Assembly: GCF_001027285.1 (NCBI RefSeq)
Contig: NZ_CP011509.1
Coordinates: forward strand, 8,766,501-8,830,500
Length of the DNA: 64,000 nucleotides
From: Archangium gephyra
Lineage (GTDB): Bacteria > Myxococcota > Myxococcia > Myxococcales > Myxococcaceae
Reading direction: 5' to 3'
The position numbers were made by a program, and so were the translations under genes. Below the pieces are notes generated by a model. It ran no database searches. It saw nothing but the letters and a program-made list of their open reading frames with translations, and was not told the origin of the DNA. Of the stretch, positions 51,988 through 60,910 are shown in pieces (the first letter of the stretch is position 1; each line of letters opens with the position of its first letter).

Positions 51988-54687
51988 CTACGTGCCGCTG
52001 GCCAGGGTGTGGCTGCCGCTCCACGCGCGGTTGAGGGTGAGCCACAGCACGCCCGAGCTGGAGTCGAAGGAGGCGAAGTAGTCCACGTCCGCCTTCAGCA
52101 ACACGCCGTCCAGATAGAGGCGCGCCGGCACGCCCGCCGCGGCGCGAACGAGGAAGAGCGGATTCTGCAGTTCACCCCCGGCGGCATTGAGGGTCGCGTT
52201 GAACTGGCCGGACAGGTCCGCCCGGAGCTCGTAGGCCGCGTAGTGGCTGTTGTACCCAGCCACCGGGTAGGTGACGGTGTCGGAGCGGGCCACGCCGCCC
52301 GGACCCGAGATCACCACCGCGCCCTGCGTCACGCTGAGCTGCCCCTTGAGCATGCGCTCCACCTGCGTGGCCTGGGCCAACACCTCCCCGGCGCTCTGCT
52401 GGCCCATGACCATGAAGACGGAGTAACTCTGGTAGGGATGGCCTACGAACGACTTCTCGTAGCCATAGCCATAGTAGGAAGGACTGCCCACGGCACCGTA
52501 CATCAAGCCCCAGGCGAGGCGCTTGCTTCGGGTCTGGCTGTAGCCATCCATCTCGTACTGGCACATCTGGTAGGGCCAGTTCCAGTTGGGCGGCATCATC
52601 CAGCCATCGAAACTCCCCACGCGAGTCTCGGAGGTACGGCCCCAGTTCTCATTGAACCAGGTGCCGCCCGTGTTGTGCTGAACCCAGTCGAGCGTCTGCA
52701 CCATGCCCATCTCGGCATCGGCGGCGCGAGAATAGAGCATGGTGTAGGGGACGGTGTTGGGCTGGCTGTAGTCCCACTGGCTCTGGGCGGTGAAGGGCTC
52801 GGTGCGCGAGTGGAACTTGTACTTGTCGCCCCACTTCACGCCGTCCACGAACGCATTGGTGCCATCCCCATCCCAGGCGATGTCGCCGTAGGGCGTCCGG
52901 GAGTCGGCGCTGGTGGACAAGCCCGAGGACCCCGCGGCGCTGGTGTCGAAGGTCACGGCGTAGACCGGGTAGTCCCGGCCCGTGGAGAAGAACCAGTGCA
53001 CCGTGACCTTCACCGGGGTGCCACCGATGGGCATGTTCCAGGAGAACTCGTGGATGGCGTGGTGCTTGCCCACGAAGACGCGGCGGTAGTTGCCCGCGAG
53101 GCTTCCGGAGTGGCTCACGCCACCGCTGCCGTAGTGGCTCACCACGTAGCCCCAGCCGTTCCAGATGTAGCCGGCGCCGCTGCTGGCGCCGGTGCCCGTG
53201 GCGACGCGCTCCGACGTGCCCGTGTAGAAGCGGAACTGGCGAAGCATGCCGCCGTAGCTCCCGCCGGGATCGCGGGCGGTGTTGCGCGTGAGAACGGCTG
53301 TCCGCTGCTGCTTGCCCGCATCCAGCCAGCGGTAGACGTCCGAGTCATAGTTGCCGGGCAGCTCGTTGGCCCAGCTGAGGGACGCCCAGGTATCCGCGGC
53401 CGGAGGAGTCACCGTGACCGAGGTGGTGGCCGTGACGTTGCCCGCCGCGTTGGTCGCCGTCAGCGTGTAGGTCGTCGTCGCGGTCGGGCTGACCGTCACG
53501 CTCGTCCCTGTCACCGTGCCCACGCCAGGCGCGATGCTCAGGCTCGTGGCCCCGGTCGACGTCCAGCTCAGCGTCGCGGTCTGGCCCGCGGTGATCGTCG
53601 TGGGCGCCGCCGTGAATGAGGAGATGGTGGGCGGCTGCCGCACCGTCACCGTGGTCGTGGCAGTGACGTTGCCTGCTGCGTTGGTGGCCGTCAGCGTATA
53701 GGTCGTCGTCGTTGCGGGGCTCACCGTCACGCTCGTCCCTGTCACCGTGCCCACGCCCGGAGTGATGCTCAGGCTCGTCGCCCCCGTTGCCGTCCAGTTC
53801 AGCGTCGTGCTCTGGCCCGCGTTGATCGTCGCCGACGCCGCCGTGAACGAGGTGATGACCGGCGGTACGCCCACCGTCACCGTAGCGGTCGCTGTCACTC
53901 TGCCCGCCGCATTGATGGCCGTCAGCGTATAGGTCGTCGTCGCGGACGGGCTCACCGTGACCCCTGCCCCTCCCGACACCGTGCCCACGCCCGGCGTGAT
54001 GCTCAGGCTCGTGGCTCCCGCGACCTCCCAGTTCAACGTCGTGCTCTGGCCCGCGTTGATCGTCGCGGGTGTCGCCGCGAAATACGTGATCGTCGGAGGC
54101 GGCCGCACCGTGACCGTGGCGGCCGCCGTCACACTGCCCGCCGCGTTCGTGGCCCTCAACGTATAGGTCGTCGTCGTGGACGGGCTCACCGTCACACTCG
54201 TCCCCGTCACCGTGCCCACGTCCGGCTCGATGCTCAAGCTCGTGGCGCCCGTCTCCTCCCACCTCAGCGTCGTGCTCTCTCCCGGGTTGATCGTCGACGC
54301 CGCCACCGTGAAGGCCTGGATCCTCGGAAGAGCCGGAGGCGCGGGCGGCTTCGTCACCGTCACCACGGACTCCGCGTACCGGGTCGTGTCCGCCATGCTC
54401 GTGGCGCGGACCCTGTACGTCCCCTCCTTCCTCGGCGCCGTGAATACACCCTCCCGAGTGAGATCCCCACCCGTCGCGGTCCAGATGACGGACGTGTCGC
54501 TCGCGCCCGCCACCGTTGCCATGAAGCGCTGCGTCCCCGACATGGGCAGCGTCACCGTCGCCGGCTCCAGCCCTACCGTCACATCGGGATTGTTCCCGCC
54601 GGGTCCTCCGCCACCTCCCGGGTCACAACCCAACAAGGCCAGCAGCGGCAGCATCAGCACCAGGGAGCTCAAGGTCCGGCACATCAT
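51988..54687 (-). CDS. Large Ig-repeat lipoprotein with unknown C-terminal domain
   Basis: An 899-residue surface protein. Lipobox ALLGC near residue 21 precedes a Gly-rich linker and a BIG2-like domain (about 35-110). Four ~77-residue repeats follow (about 115-425), of the pattern TINAGQSTTLNWTATGATSLSITPGVGTVTGTSVTV ... YTLTATNAAGNVTA. The remaining ~470 residues are Trp/Tyr-rich (e.g. YIWNGWGYVVSHYGSGG, WMMPPNWNWPYQMCQYEMDGYSQT) with no recognised family; they could be an adhesive or glycan-binding domain. It is convergent with the amylase gene. Lipid-anchored on the surface, probably for attachment. Confidence 0.82.
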   Translation of the reverse strand: MMCRTLSSLVLMLPLLALLGCDPGGGGGPGGNNPDVTVGLEPATVTLPMSGTQRFMATVAGASDTSVIWTATGGDLTREGVFTAPRKEGTYRVRATSMADTTRYAESVVTVTKPPAPPALPRIQAFTVAASTINPGESTTLRWEETGATSLSIEPDVGTVTGTSVTVSPSTTTTYTLRATNAAGSVTAAATVTVRPPPTITYFAATPATINAGQSTTLNWEVAGATSLSITPGVGTVSGGAGVTVSPSATTTYTLTAINAAGRVTATATVTVGVPPVITSFTAASATINAGQSTTLNWTATGATSLSITPGVGTVTGTSVTVSPATTTTYTLTATNAAGNVTATTTVTVRQPPTISSFTAAPTTITAGQTATLSWTSTGATSLSIAPGVGTVTGTSVTVSPTATTTYTLTATNAAGNVTATTSVTVTPPAADTWASLSWANELPGNYDSDVYRWLDAGKQQRTAVLTRNTARDPGGSYGGMLRQFRFYTGTSERVATGTGASSGAGYIWNGWGYVVSHYGSGGVSHSGSLAGNYRRVFVGKHHAIHEFSWNMPIGGTPVKVTVHWFFSTGRDYPVYAVTFDTSAAGSSGLSTSADSRTPYGDIAWDGDGTNAFVDGVKWGDKYKFHSRTEPFTAQSQWDYSQPNTVPYTMLYSRAADAEMGMVQTLDWVQHNTGGTWFNENWGRTSETRVGSFDGWMMPPNWNWPYQMCQYEMDGYSQTRSKRLAWGLMYGAVGSPSYYGYGYEKSFVGHPYQSYSVFMVMGQQSAGEVLAQATQVERMLKGQLSVTQGAVVISGPGGVARSDTVTYPVAGYNSHYAAYELRADLSGQFNATLNAAGGELQNPLFLVRAAAGVPARLYLDGVLLKADVDYFASFDSSSGVLWLTLNRAWSGSHTLASGT
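53410..54350 (-). repeat. Four tandem ~230-bp repeats encoding Ig-like units
   Basis: The DNA for the Ig-like units is highly similar between copies, for example around 53520, 53750, 53985 and 54215, with copies spaced ~230 bp. This indicates recent tandem amplification. Confidence 0.8.
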
Positions 54688-55108
54688 GGGCCTCCGATCC
54701 AGAAAGGGGGCGCACGCGAGGGGGATGCGTGCCGCCGATACTTTCGTATGTCTTCCCTGTCTGACGAAGCACGTCCGCTGGGAGCCGAAATAGACAACCT
54801 CCCGGAACGAACTCCGTGAGACTCACTCCGAGGCACACCCCTGTTCACATACATCCGTCCCACACACTGGCCGTACGGATGGAGCCTGCTCGGAGGCCAG
54901 CCATTCTCATTCTCTCAATTCCTATCAAACACAACCCCATCATCCTCCACCGCATGAAATCCCTTGGCCGCAACGGAATCCACCTCGGGCCGTAAATCCC
55001 AGCCTTAGCGAAACAAGGTGGAATACAGCCACCAACGTATATGATTCGAATCGCCGTACGGGGGGGGCGGTATTCCAGACACCTCGGTACCTCTGTGAGG
55101 AAGGCCCC
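54688..55108. other. Intergenic region with palindromes upstream of the CglD-like gene
   Basis: About 420 bases between divergent genes. It contains the inverted repeat CATCCGT (54852-54858) / ACGGATG (54875-54881) and the 10-bp palindrome GATTCGAATC (55043-55052), 57-66 bases before the next ATG. The GAGGAAGG ribosome binding site lies at its right end. No gene seen. Confidence 0.55.
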
Positions 55109-57859
55109 ATGAATCCAAGACACCTGATCAGCACCGCGCTGCTCGCCATGAGCCTGCTGGCGGCGCCCGCGTGCACTGATCCAAACCCGGGACCCGGCGA
55201 GACGCCCACGGACCCCGGCCCCACGCCGCTGCCCACCGATCCCAATGATCCGAACAACGCCGCCAAGGACACCGACTGTGATGGCCTGAGCGACAAGCTC
55301 GAATTCGAGTCGTCCTACGGCGGGGCGAAGACGCACCCCGGCCTGACGGACACCGATCAGGACGGACTGCCCGACGGGCTCGAGGTGGGCGTTGGCAAGC
55401 CGGTGACCGGGACCTCCTGCACCGTCCCCGCGGACGCGGACGCCTCGCTGCAGACGAGTCCCGTGAAGGCGGACTCGGACGCGGACGGCCTGCGCGACGG
55501 CGCGGAGGACGCCAACCACAACGGCAAGGTGGACGACGACGAGACCCACCCGCTGCTCGCGGACACGGACTGCGACGGCCTGCGCGACGGCCCCACCAGC
55601 GGGAGCGTGAAGGGCGAGGACCAGGACGCCAGCGGCACCCGCGAGGCCTCCGAGACCGACCCACGCCGCTTCGACACCGATGGGGATGGCATCTCCGACG
55701 GCGTGGAGGTGGGCGCCATCACCAACCTGGACGAGGCCAATTGCACCGGCATCTTCCGCCCGGACGTCCACCCCGGCACGACCACGGACGCGACCCAGCC
55801 GGACTCCGACGGTGACGGCGTGAGCGATGGCGCCGAGGACAACAACCAGAACGGCAACGTGGACCCGGGCGAGCTGGATCCTCGCAACAGCGATGCCTCG
55901 GGTCCCGCCGGCCAGGTGTGCACCACCAACAACCTGCGTCCCGTCATCTTCCAGTCCGAGGAGGGCGCGGACATCAAGCTGGCGCTGCCGCCCACCTTCA
56001 CGGAGGTCACGCAGATCAAGTCCGGCACCGAGGTGAAGGGGCTCGTCGGCTATGACAGCACCGCGAAGGTCGCCTTCCTGGCCTTCCGGCGGCCCGCTCC
56101 CACGGGCTCCACCACCGCGCTCGGTGACGAGGAAGAGCTGCAGCCCGCCATCGCGTCCAAGGGCGCGCTGAGCAACCGCACCGCCCAGGCGTTCAAGACG
56201 TGGGAAGGCTTCGAGGCCGTGCAGGCCATCTATGACCAGGCCGGCACGACCACGGACCTCAAGCGCCGCACGGATCAGCTGGTGGACGCGCTGTTGCCGG
56301 GCAGCACGGGCCGCCTCGGCAGCACCGCGGCGGGCGTGACGGGCAACTTCCGCCTCCAGGCGCTCTTCGTGCACCGTTCCAACCAGAGCCTCGTGGTGGT
56401 CATCGCGGTGGCGCCCATTGCCGGTGTGACGAATGGCAACCGCGGCGCTCCCGCGGCCTTCTCCATCAAGGATCTCTCGGACGGCTCCGCGCTCGCCCAG
56501 TTCGGCGAGCCCACGGCGGCACAGTGCGAGCGCTTCACGCTCCCGCAGGCCAAGGTGGACTTCCTCTTCGTCGTGGACGACAGCGGCTCCATGAAGACGT
56601 CGCAGCTGTCGCTGGCCGCCACCGCCCAGTCCGCGGCGGATGCGCTCAACGCCTCGTCCATGGACTGGCGCATGGCGATGGTGACCTCGGCCTACCACGT
56701 GGGTGACGCGGATGATGGGCCCAACGTGACCCGGCTGCGGCGCTTCACCCGCAACGTGAGCAAGGTGAAGTCCTGGCTCACGGAAAGCAGCACCTGCTCG
56801 GCCAGCACGGGCGGGACGTGCAGCCTCCCCGCGGCGCCCGAGTCCGCGCCCTGCCCCGGCGGTGACACCGAGGGCGCCAACGGCGGCTGCTGGATCGGCC
56901 TGGGTGGCAACGGCTCCGAGGGCCTGCTCGGCGCGGCCCGCAAGGCCATCGACGACATGACGCCCGGCACCGAGCCCACGGCCTCCGAGTCCCCCATCCT
57001 GGCGCGCAAGGACGCCACCCTCGTCGTCGTGCTGCTCGGTGACGCGGATGATCAGACCACCGGCTACACCTCCACCGCCGAGAACTGCGGCACCGGGGGA
57101 AGCAAGGACAAGGCGGGCAGCCAGTGTGTGAGCATCCTCACGTTCGCGGAGTTCTTCGGCACCCGCTCGGAGCTGTCGGTGCCCAAGAACAAGACGGGCA
57201 GGCAGATCACCGTGCACGGCATCGTGTGCCCGGCCGGCAAGGCCTGCGGCTGCAGTGAGGGCAAGACCTGCACCGTGACCGAGAGCACGCGCGAGTTCAA
57301 CCCGCTGCCCGCCAACGGCCCGCAGCGCCACGCGTCGGTGGTCAACGCCACGGGTGGCGTGCTCGGCTCCATCATCGACACCCCCGCCATCGGGGCCTCG
57401 ATGGACGCCATCATCGCCGATACCATCGGCAACGCGGGCTACAAGGCCCTCAAGCCGCCCATCGGCGCGTCCATCAAGGTGGCCATGGAGAACGTGCGCG
57501 ACCCATCCGTCTGCAAGGCGAGCGGCGACATCCCGCGCAGCACCGTCAACGGCTTCGACTTCGACGGCAGCGCGCGCACCCTCTCCTTCTTCGGCGCCTG
57601 CCGCCCCGCGAGCGAGGCCACCCAGGTGGCCGTCTCGTACCAGTACTGGGTGGATACGGTGAAGGATGCCGACGGCGGCAGCCCCTGCGAGGACGACCCG
57701 AAGTACAGCGAGACCGAGCCGCACCACTGCTCCGGCCCGCTGCTCGGCTGCAACGAGACGGGTGACCAGTGCGTCTGCAAGCCCAACTGCGGCGACAGCT
57801 GCGGCACGGCCGCGCTGTGCGACATGAATACCTGCCAGTGCAGGCCGATCATCAACTAG
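55109..57859 (+). CDS. Calcium-binding VWA lipoprotein, CglD-like
   Basis: A 916-residue surface lipoprotein with lipobox AAPAC near residue 22 and a Pro/Thr/Asp-rich linker. About six thrombospondin-type-3 calcium repeats follow (e.g. DTDQDGLPDGLEVG, DSDADGLRDGAEDANHNGKVDDDE, DTDGDGISDGVEVG; about 50-265). A von Willebrand A domain begins near 479 with the MIDAS sequence FLFVVDDSGSMKTSQ. An EGF-like Cys cluster ends the protein (CNETGDQCVCKPNCGDSCGT). This layout resembles myxobacterial adhesion/gliding lipoproteins of the CglD group; identity with CglD itself is not proven. A 12-bp terminator follows. Confidence 0.85.
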   Translation: MNPRHLISTALLAMSLLAAPACTDPNPGPGETPTDPGPTPLPTDPNDPNNAAKDTDCDGLSDKLEFESSYGGAKTHPGLTDTDQDGLPDGLEVGVGKPVTGTSCTVPADADASLQTSPVKADSDADGLRDGAEDANHNGKVDDDETHPLLADTDCDGLRDGPTSGSVKGEDQDASGTREASETDPRRFDTDGDGISDGVEVGAITNLDEANCTGIFRPDVHPGTTTDATQPDSDGDGVSDGAEDNNQNGNVDPGELDPRNSDASGPAGQVCTTNNLRPVIFQSEEGADIKLALPPTFTEVTQIKSGTEVKGLVGYDSTAKVAFLAFRRPAPTGSTTALGDEEELQPAIASKGALSNRTAQAFKTWEGFEAVQAIYDQAGTTTDLKRRTDQLVDALLPGSTGRLGSTAAGVTGNFRLQALFVHRSNQSLVVVIAVAPIAGVTNGNRGAPAAFSIKDLSDGSALAQFGEPTAAQCERFTLPQAKVDFLFVVDDSGSMKTSQLSLAATAQSAADALNASSMDWRMAMVTSAYHVGDADDGPNVTRLRRFTRNVSKVKSWLTESSTCSASTGGTCSLPAAPESAPCPGGDTEGANGGCWIGLGGNGSEGLLGAARKAIDDMTPGTEPTASESPILARKDATLVVVLLGDADDQTTGYTSTAENCGTGGSKDKAGSQCVSILTFAEFFGTRSELSVPKNKTGRQITVHGIVCPAGKACGCSEGKTCTVTESTREFNPLPANGPQRHASVVNATGGVLGSIIDTPAIGASMDAIIADTIGNAGYKALKPPIGASIKVAMENVRDPSVCKASGDIPRSTVNGFDFDGSARTLSFFGACRPASEATQVAVSYQYWVDTVKDADGGSPCEDDPKYSETEPHHCSGPLLGCNETGDQCVCKPNCGDSCGTAALCDMNTCQCRPIIN

Positions 57860-57869
57860 CGCCCGGTGC

Positions 57870-57901
57870 GCTCCGGACCCGGTGGCGGACGGGTCCGGAG
57901 C
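57870..57901. terminator. Perfect 12-bp hairpin between convergent genes
   Basis: GCTCCGGACCCG/CGGGTCCGGAGC with an 8-base loop, 11 bases after the CglD-like stop and 10 bases from the stop of the facing gene. Probably bidirectional. Confidence 0.75.
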
Positions 57902-57910
57902 CGCGCCACG

Positions 57911-58453
57911 CTATTTGGCCGCGGGGGCCAGCGCGAACAGCAGCAGGGCCGCCTGCTCCGCGGGACTCCGCTTGAGGAGCTCGGGCGGCACGGAGAAGCG
58001 CACCGGAGGCAGCATCCGGCTGTCACAGCTGCGCCGCCCTTCGTACACCCCCTGGGCGAACGTCAGCTCGTAGCGGCACTGGCTGATGTAGACGTGGAGC
58101 TCCTTGGGGTTGAAGCGCAGCGTCACCGGCCCATCGATGAAGCCCCCCTCGGCGAGCAGGGTGTCTCCCTCGGTGCGGACCTTCAGGTTCACGGGCGAGG
58201 TGCCCACGGCCCCCGAGACGCCGTCCTTCTTGAGCGTGAGCTGCGCCACCGAGCCGAGCGCCCGCCCGCGAATCTCCGTCGCGGTGCGGTGGAGCTGGAG
58301 GTCGCGCGACACGACGTCATCTCCCCGGAGCTGCAGGTTGTAATTGTCATACGGAAGGTCCACCGAGATGACCGGTGTGCCTTCGGCGAGGGCCACTCCT
58401 CCCATGAGGAGTCCGAGACCCAGAACACTTGACCAGGAGCGAAGAAGGGGCAT
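57911..58453 (-). CDS. Hypothetical exported protein
   Basis: A 180-residue protein with signal peptide (SVLGLGLLMGGVALAEG). The mature part looks all-beta (VISVDLPYDNYNLQLRGDDVVSRDLQL, PVNLKVRTEGDTLLAEGGFIDGPVTLRFNPKELHVYISQCRYELTFAQGVYEGRRSC) with one Cys pair. No family recognised. It faces the CglD-like gene and shares its terminator. Confidence 0.7.
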   Translation of the reverse strand: MPLLRSWSSVLGLGLLMGGVALAEGTPVISVDLPYDNYNLQLRGDDVVSRDLQLHRTATEIRGRALGSVAQLTLKKDGVSGAVGTSPVNLKVRTEGDTLLAEGGFIDGPVTLRFNPKELHVYISQCRYELTFAQGVYEGRRSCDSRMLPPVRFSVPPELLKRSPAEQAALLLFALAPAAK

Positions 58454-58742
58454 GCACTCAGTGTAGACACATGCCTGCCTCCTCGCATCACCCGCCCTCG
58501 GCCTCTACCGGGTACCCGACGCTCACGGGGGTGGAACGGCCCTCCTCTGGCGCCTGCCTGCCTGGCGGCCGGACATGGGGAGCCATGAGGGCGAAGCGTG
58601 GCACCCCGGCTTCACCGGGAAGGTGAGACGCGGTGCGTACGAGGGAACACCCGTTCCCATCCCGGTACGCGCGGGCCCGTCTTCCTCTGCTTCAGCCCGG
58701 TATGCGACTTGCTCCTGCCTTGCCCGGCATGGGGGGACGAGG

Positions 58743-60158
58743 GTGATCCGGAAACTGCTGGGGGCGTGTGGGGCGGGGGTGTTGGTGGCGGCGGCATGGG
58801 CCTGCAGTGACTCGACGGCGCCAGTGGGCCCGGGGCAGGAGGAGGAGTTCGCTCCGCCCGACGCGGGCGCTCCGCCCACGGAGGATGCCGGCACGCTCCC
58901 GCCCGACGCGGGCGGCTCCTCCGGGGATGCAGGAACCCAGGAGCCCTCGGACGCGGGCACGGAGCCGGAGCCGGATGGCGGGAACGGCCCCCAGCAACCT
59001 GCGGAGGATCCCTGGCCGAAGGAGGCGTCGGTCAACTACACGCAACGCTTCGGCGTGGGGCAGCCCCAGTCGGTGGCCGTGGATGACGCCTTCAACGTCT
59101 GGCTGCTCGCCGGCAACCGCATCGGCGTGCTGCGCCCCGGGAGCACCCAACCCCTCTGGGCGAGCAACCTCGGCCAGGCCGGCAAGGGCTTCTCCTCCAC
59201 GGTCATCTGCGGCGGCAGCGAGGGCCGCGCCTACGTGGGCTACTACGCGCGGGAGCTCGACAACCCCCAGCGCGGCTCCTACCAGGACTCCACCTTCCTG
59301 GAGGGAGACCTGGACGCGGTGAAGCTCACCCCGGAAGGCACCGTGGTGCTGGAGGAGCACATCACCCGCTCGTTCCGGCGAGACAGGGACAAGGGCGATG
59401 GCAGCCTGAGCTGGAACCCGCCGAACAACACCGGCATCCGCAACTCCAATGACTGGCGGTACGACGAGGACCGCGCGGTGCTGAGCTGCGTGAAGGTGAT
59501 GCGGGGCCGAGACAAGGGCGAGGTGTACGTCGGCACCAACCACGGCGTCACCCGCATCCGCGGGCTGGACTACAACAGCCACCGCCACCCGGTGTGGTGG
59601 GAGAATGGCAGCCAGCGCGCCGGCTACACCTATGCGGTGGGCATCGCGCAGGACGGGGACGTGCTCATCGCCAATGATTGGACGTTTGGCATCGTCACGC
59701 CCAACCCGGACCTCGGCCTCTGGGATGCGATGAACCCCAAGACGCTCAATCCCATGAAGGTGGAGTCCTCGCACCTGCCCGAGGTCAACTCCCTGCCCGA
59801 GTTCGACAACTGGCGCGGCTTCCAGCAGACGAAGGACGGCCGCTACTACCTGGCCAGCAAGGACCATGGCCTCTGGGAGATGAGCATCATCTCGCGCGGC
59901 AATCCCTGGCAGAAGGGCACGCGCCTCCAGGGTCTTCCCACCCAGGCGCTCACGTCGCTGGCGGCCACGGATGACGGCTCGCTCTTCATCGGCACCGCCG
60001 GCTCGGGCCTGTGGCGGATGGACGCGGACAAGAACCTCTCGCGGGTGGTGAACGTCCCGGGCCGCACGGTGAAGCAGCTGCTCTACGATCCCAATGGCAC
60101 CCCGGCGATGCTCTACGTCCTCACCGACGCCGGGCTCACGGTGCTGCGCGGCCATTGA
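58743..60158 (+). CDS. Lipoprotein, probable beta-propeller (two-component-regulator-propeller-like)
   Basis: A 471-residue exported protein with GTG start and lipobox VAAAWAC. An Asp/Ala/Gly/Pro-rich linker (about 25-85) with repeated DAG units precedes a C-terminal region built of propeller-like blades. Examples are GQPQSVAVDDAFNVWLLAGN, YAVGIAQDGDVLIANDWTFG, GFQQTKDGRYYLASKDHGLWEMS and SLAATDDGSLFIGTAGSGLWRMD. Many surface proteins of this group bind ligands or form adhesion scaffolds. No enzyme motif seen. Confidence 0.72.
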   Translation: MIRKLLGACGAGVLVAAAWACSDSTAPVGPGQEEEFAPPDAGAPPTEDAGTLPPDAGGSSGDAGTQEPSDAGTEPEPDGGNGPQQPAEDPWPKEASVNYTQRFGVGQPQSVAVDDAFNVWLLAGNRIGVLRPGSTQPLWASNLGQAGKGFSSTVICGGSEGRAYVGYYARELDNPQRGSYQDSTFLEGDLDAVKLTPEGTVVLEEHITRSFRRDRDKGDGSLSWNPPNNTGIRNSNDWRYDEDRAVLSCVKVMRGRDKGEVYVGTNHGVTRIRGLDYNSHRHPVWWENGSQRAGYTYAVGIAQDGDVLIANDWTFGIVTPNPDLGLWDAMNPKTLNPMKVESSHLPEVNSLPEFDNWRGFQQTKDGRYYLASKDHGLWEMSIISRGNPWQKGTRLQGLPTQALTSLAATDDGSLFIGTAGSGLWRMDADKNLSRVVNVPGRTVKQLLYDPNGTPAMLYVLTDAGLTVLRGH

Positions 60159-60174
60159 GGCACACCCCCAGGGC

Positions 60175-60786
60175 TCACCCCACCATCCACCAGCCGCCGA
60201 GCATCACCGAGCCGAACGAGGCGACCGCCGGCACGTGCCGCAGGAGCGCCTCGGGCTTGGGCATGGCGCTCGAGCCGGCGGACAAGGCCGCCGTGAGCGC
60301 CGCCATGGCCAGGGTGCTCCCCACGACGAAGCCGCCGAGGTACAGCGCCTGCCACACGGGCGAGGAGGCCACCGCCGCCGGGAGCAGCAGCAACACCGCC
60401 GCGGCCCCCGTCAGGCCATGGATGAAGCCGATGGAGAGCACCCCCCAGGTGCTCGCCACGCCGGCCTTGGGAGCGGTTGCCTCCTTGGCCGGCATGCGGT
60501 GGGCCAACCAGCGGCGCAAGCCCACCATCCCCGTCATCACCAACGCGCCTCCCGCGATGCGCTCGCCCCACGTCTGCAACACGTCGAGATCCAACGCCGC
60601 GGCCACCACCACCACGGCCGCCACGCACAGCAGGGTGCCGAGCGCATGCCCCAGCCCCCACATCAACCCCACGCGCCAGGCCTTCCGGCCGATGCCCAGG
60701 GAGAGGGGCGCCAGGCTCAGCAGGTGATCCGGTCCGGAGACGGCGTGAAGCGCTCCAGATCCCAATCCGGCAAGGGCAGCAACCAT
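60175..60786 (-). CDS. Nickel/cobalt transporter of the UreH/NixA-like family
   Basis: A 203-residue membrane protein with about six hydrophobic segments. The metal motif is HAVSGPDHLLSLAPLSLG in helix 1, and GLGHALGTLL follows in helix 2, giving His and Asp ligands typical of HupE/UreH and HoxN-like transporters. The motif order and short length fit UreH/RcnA-like proteins. The gene is convergent with the beta-propeller lipoprotein gene, 16 bases between them. A 21-bp inverted repeat upstream (60886-60906) may be its operator. No urease or hydrogenase genes in the window. Confidence 0.82.
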   Translation of the reverse strand: MVAALAGLGSGALHAVSGPDHLLSLAPLSLGIGRKAWRVGLMWGLGHALGTLLCVAAVVVVAAALDLDVLQTWGERIAGGALVMTGMVGLRRWLAHRMPAKEATAPKAGVASTWGVLSIGFIHGLTGAAAVLLLLPAAVASSPVWQALYLGGFVVGSTLAMAALTAALSAGSSAMPKPEALLRHVPAVASFGSVMLGGWWMVG

Positions 60787-60885
60787 GCACTTCCTCCCAG
60801 TGCGCCAGCGCGGCAACACGCCGGCTTCGTGCATGGAAGGATGTGCCCCGGACCCCGATGTGACCAAGACAAGGTTCTCATCGGA

Positions 60886-60906
60886 CTGATAGGCCTGCCC
60901 TATCAG
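60886..60906. promoter_or_regulatory. Inverted repeat CTGATAGG-N5-CCTATCAG
   Basis: Perfect 8-bp arms with a 5-base spacer, 100-120 bases upstream of the UreH-like ATG and 5 bases after the epoxide hydrolase stop. It could be the operator of the metal transporter or the stem of a terminator for the hydrolase; no T-run. Confidence 0.5.
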
Positions 60907-60910
60907 TGAC

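Noticed and set aside
54845-57727. Long minus-strand open frame opposite the CglD-like gene
   Set aside because: Gly/Arg/Val-rich shadow of the Asp-rich repeats; the plus frame has a lipobox, VWA motif and terminator.
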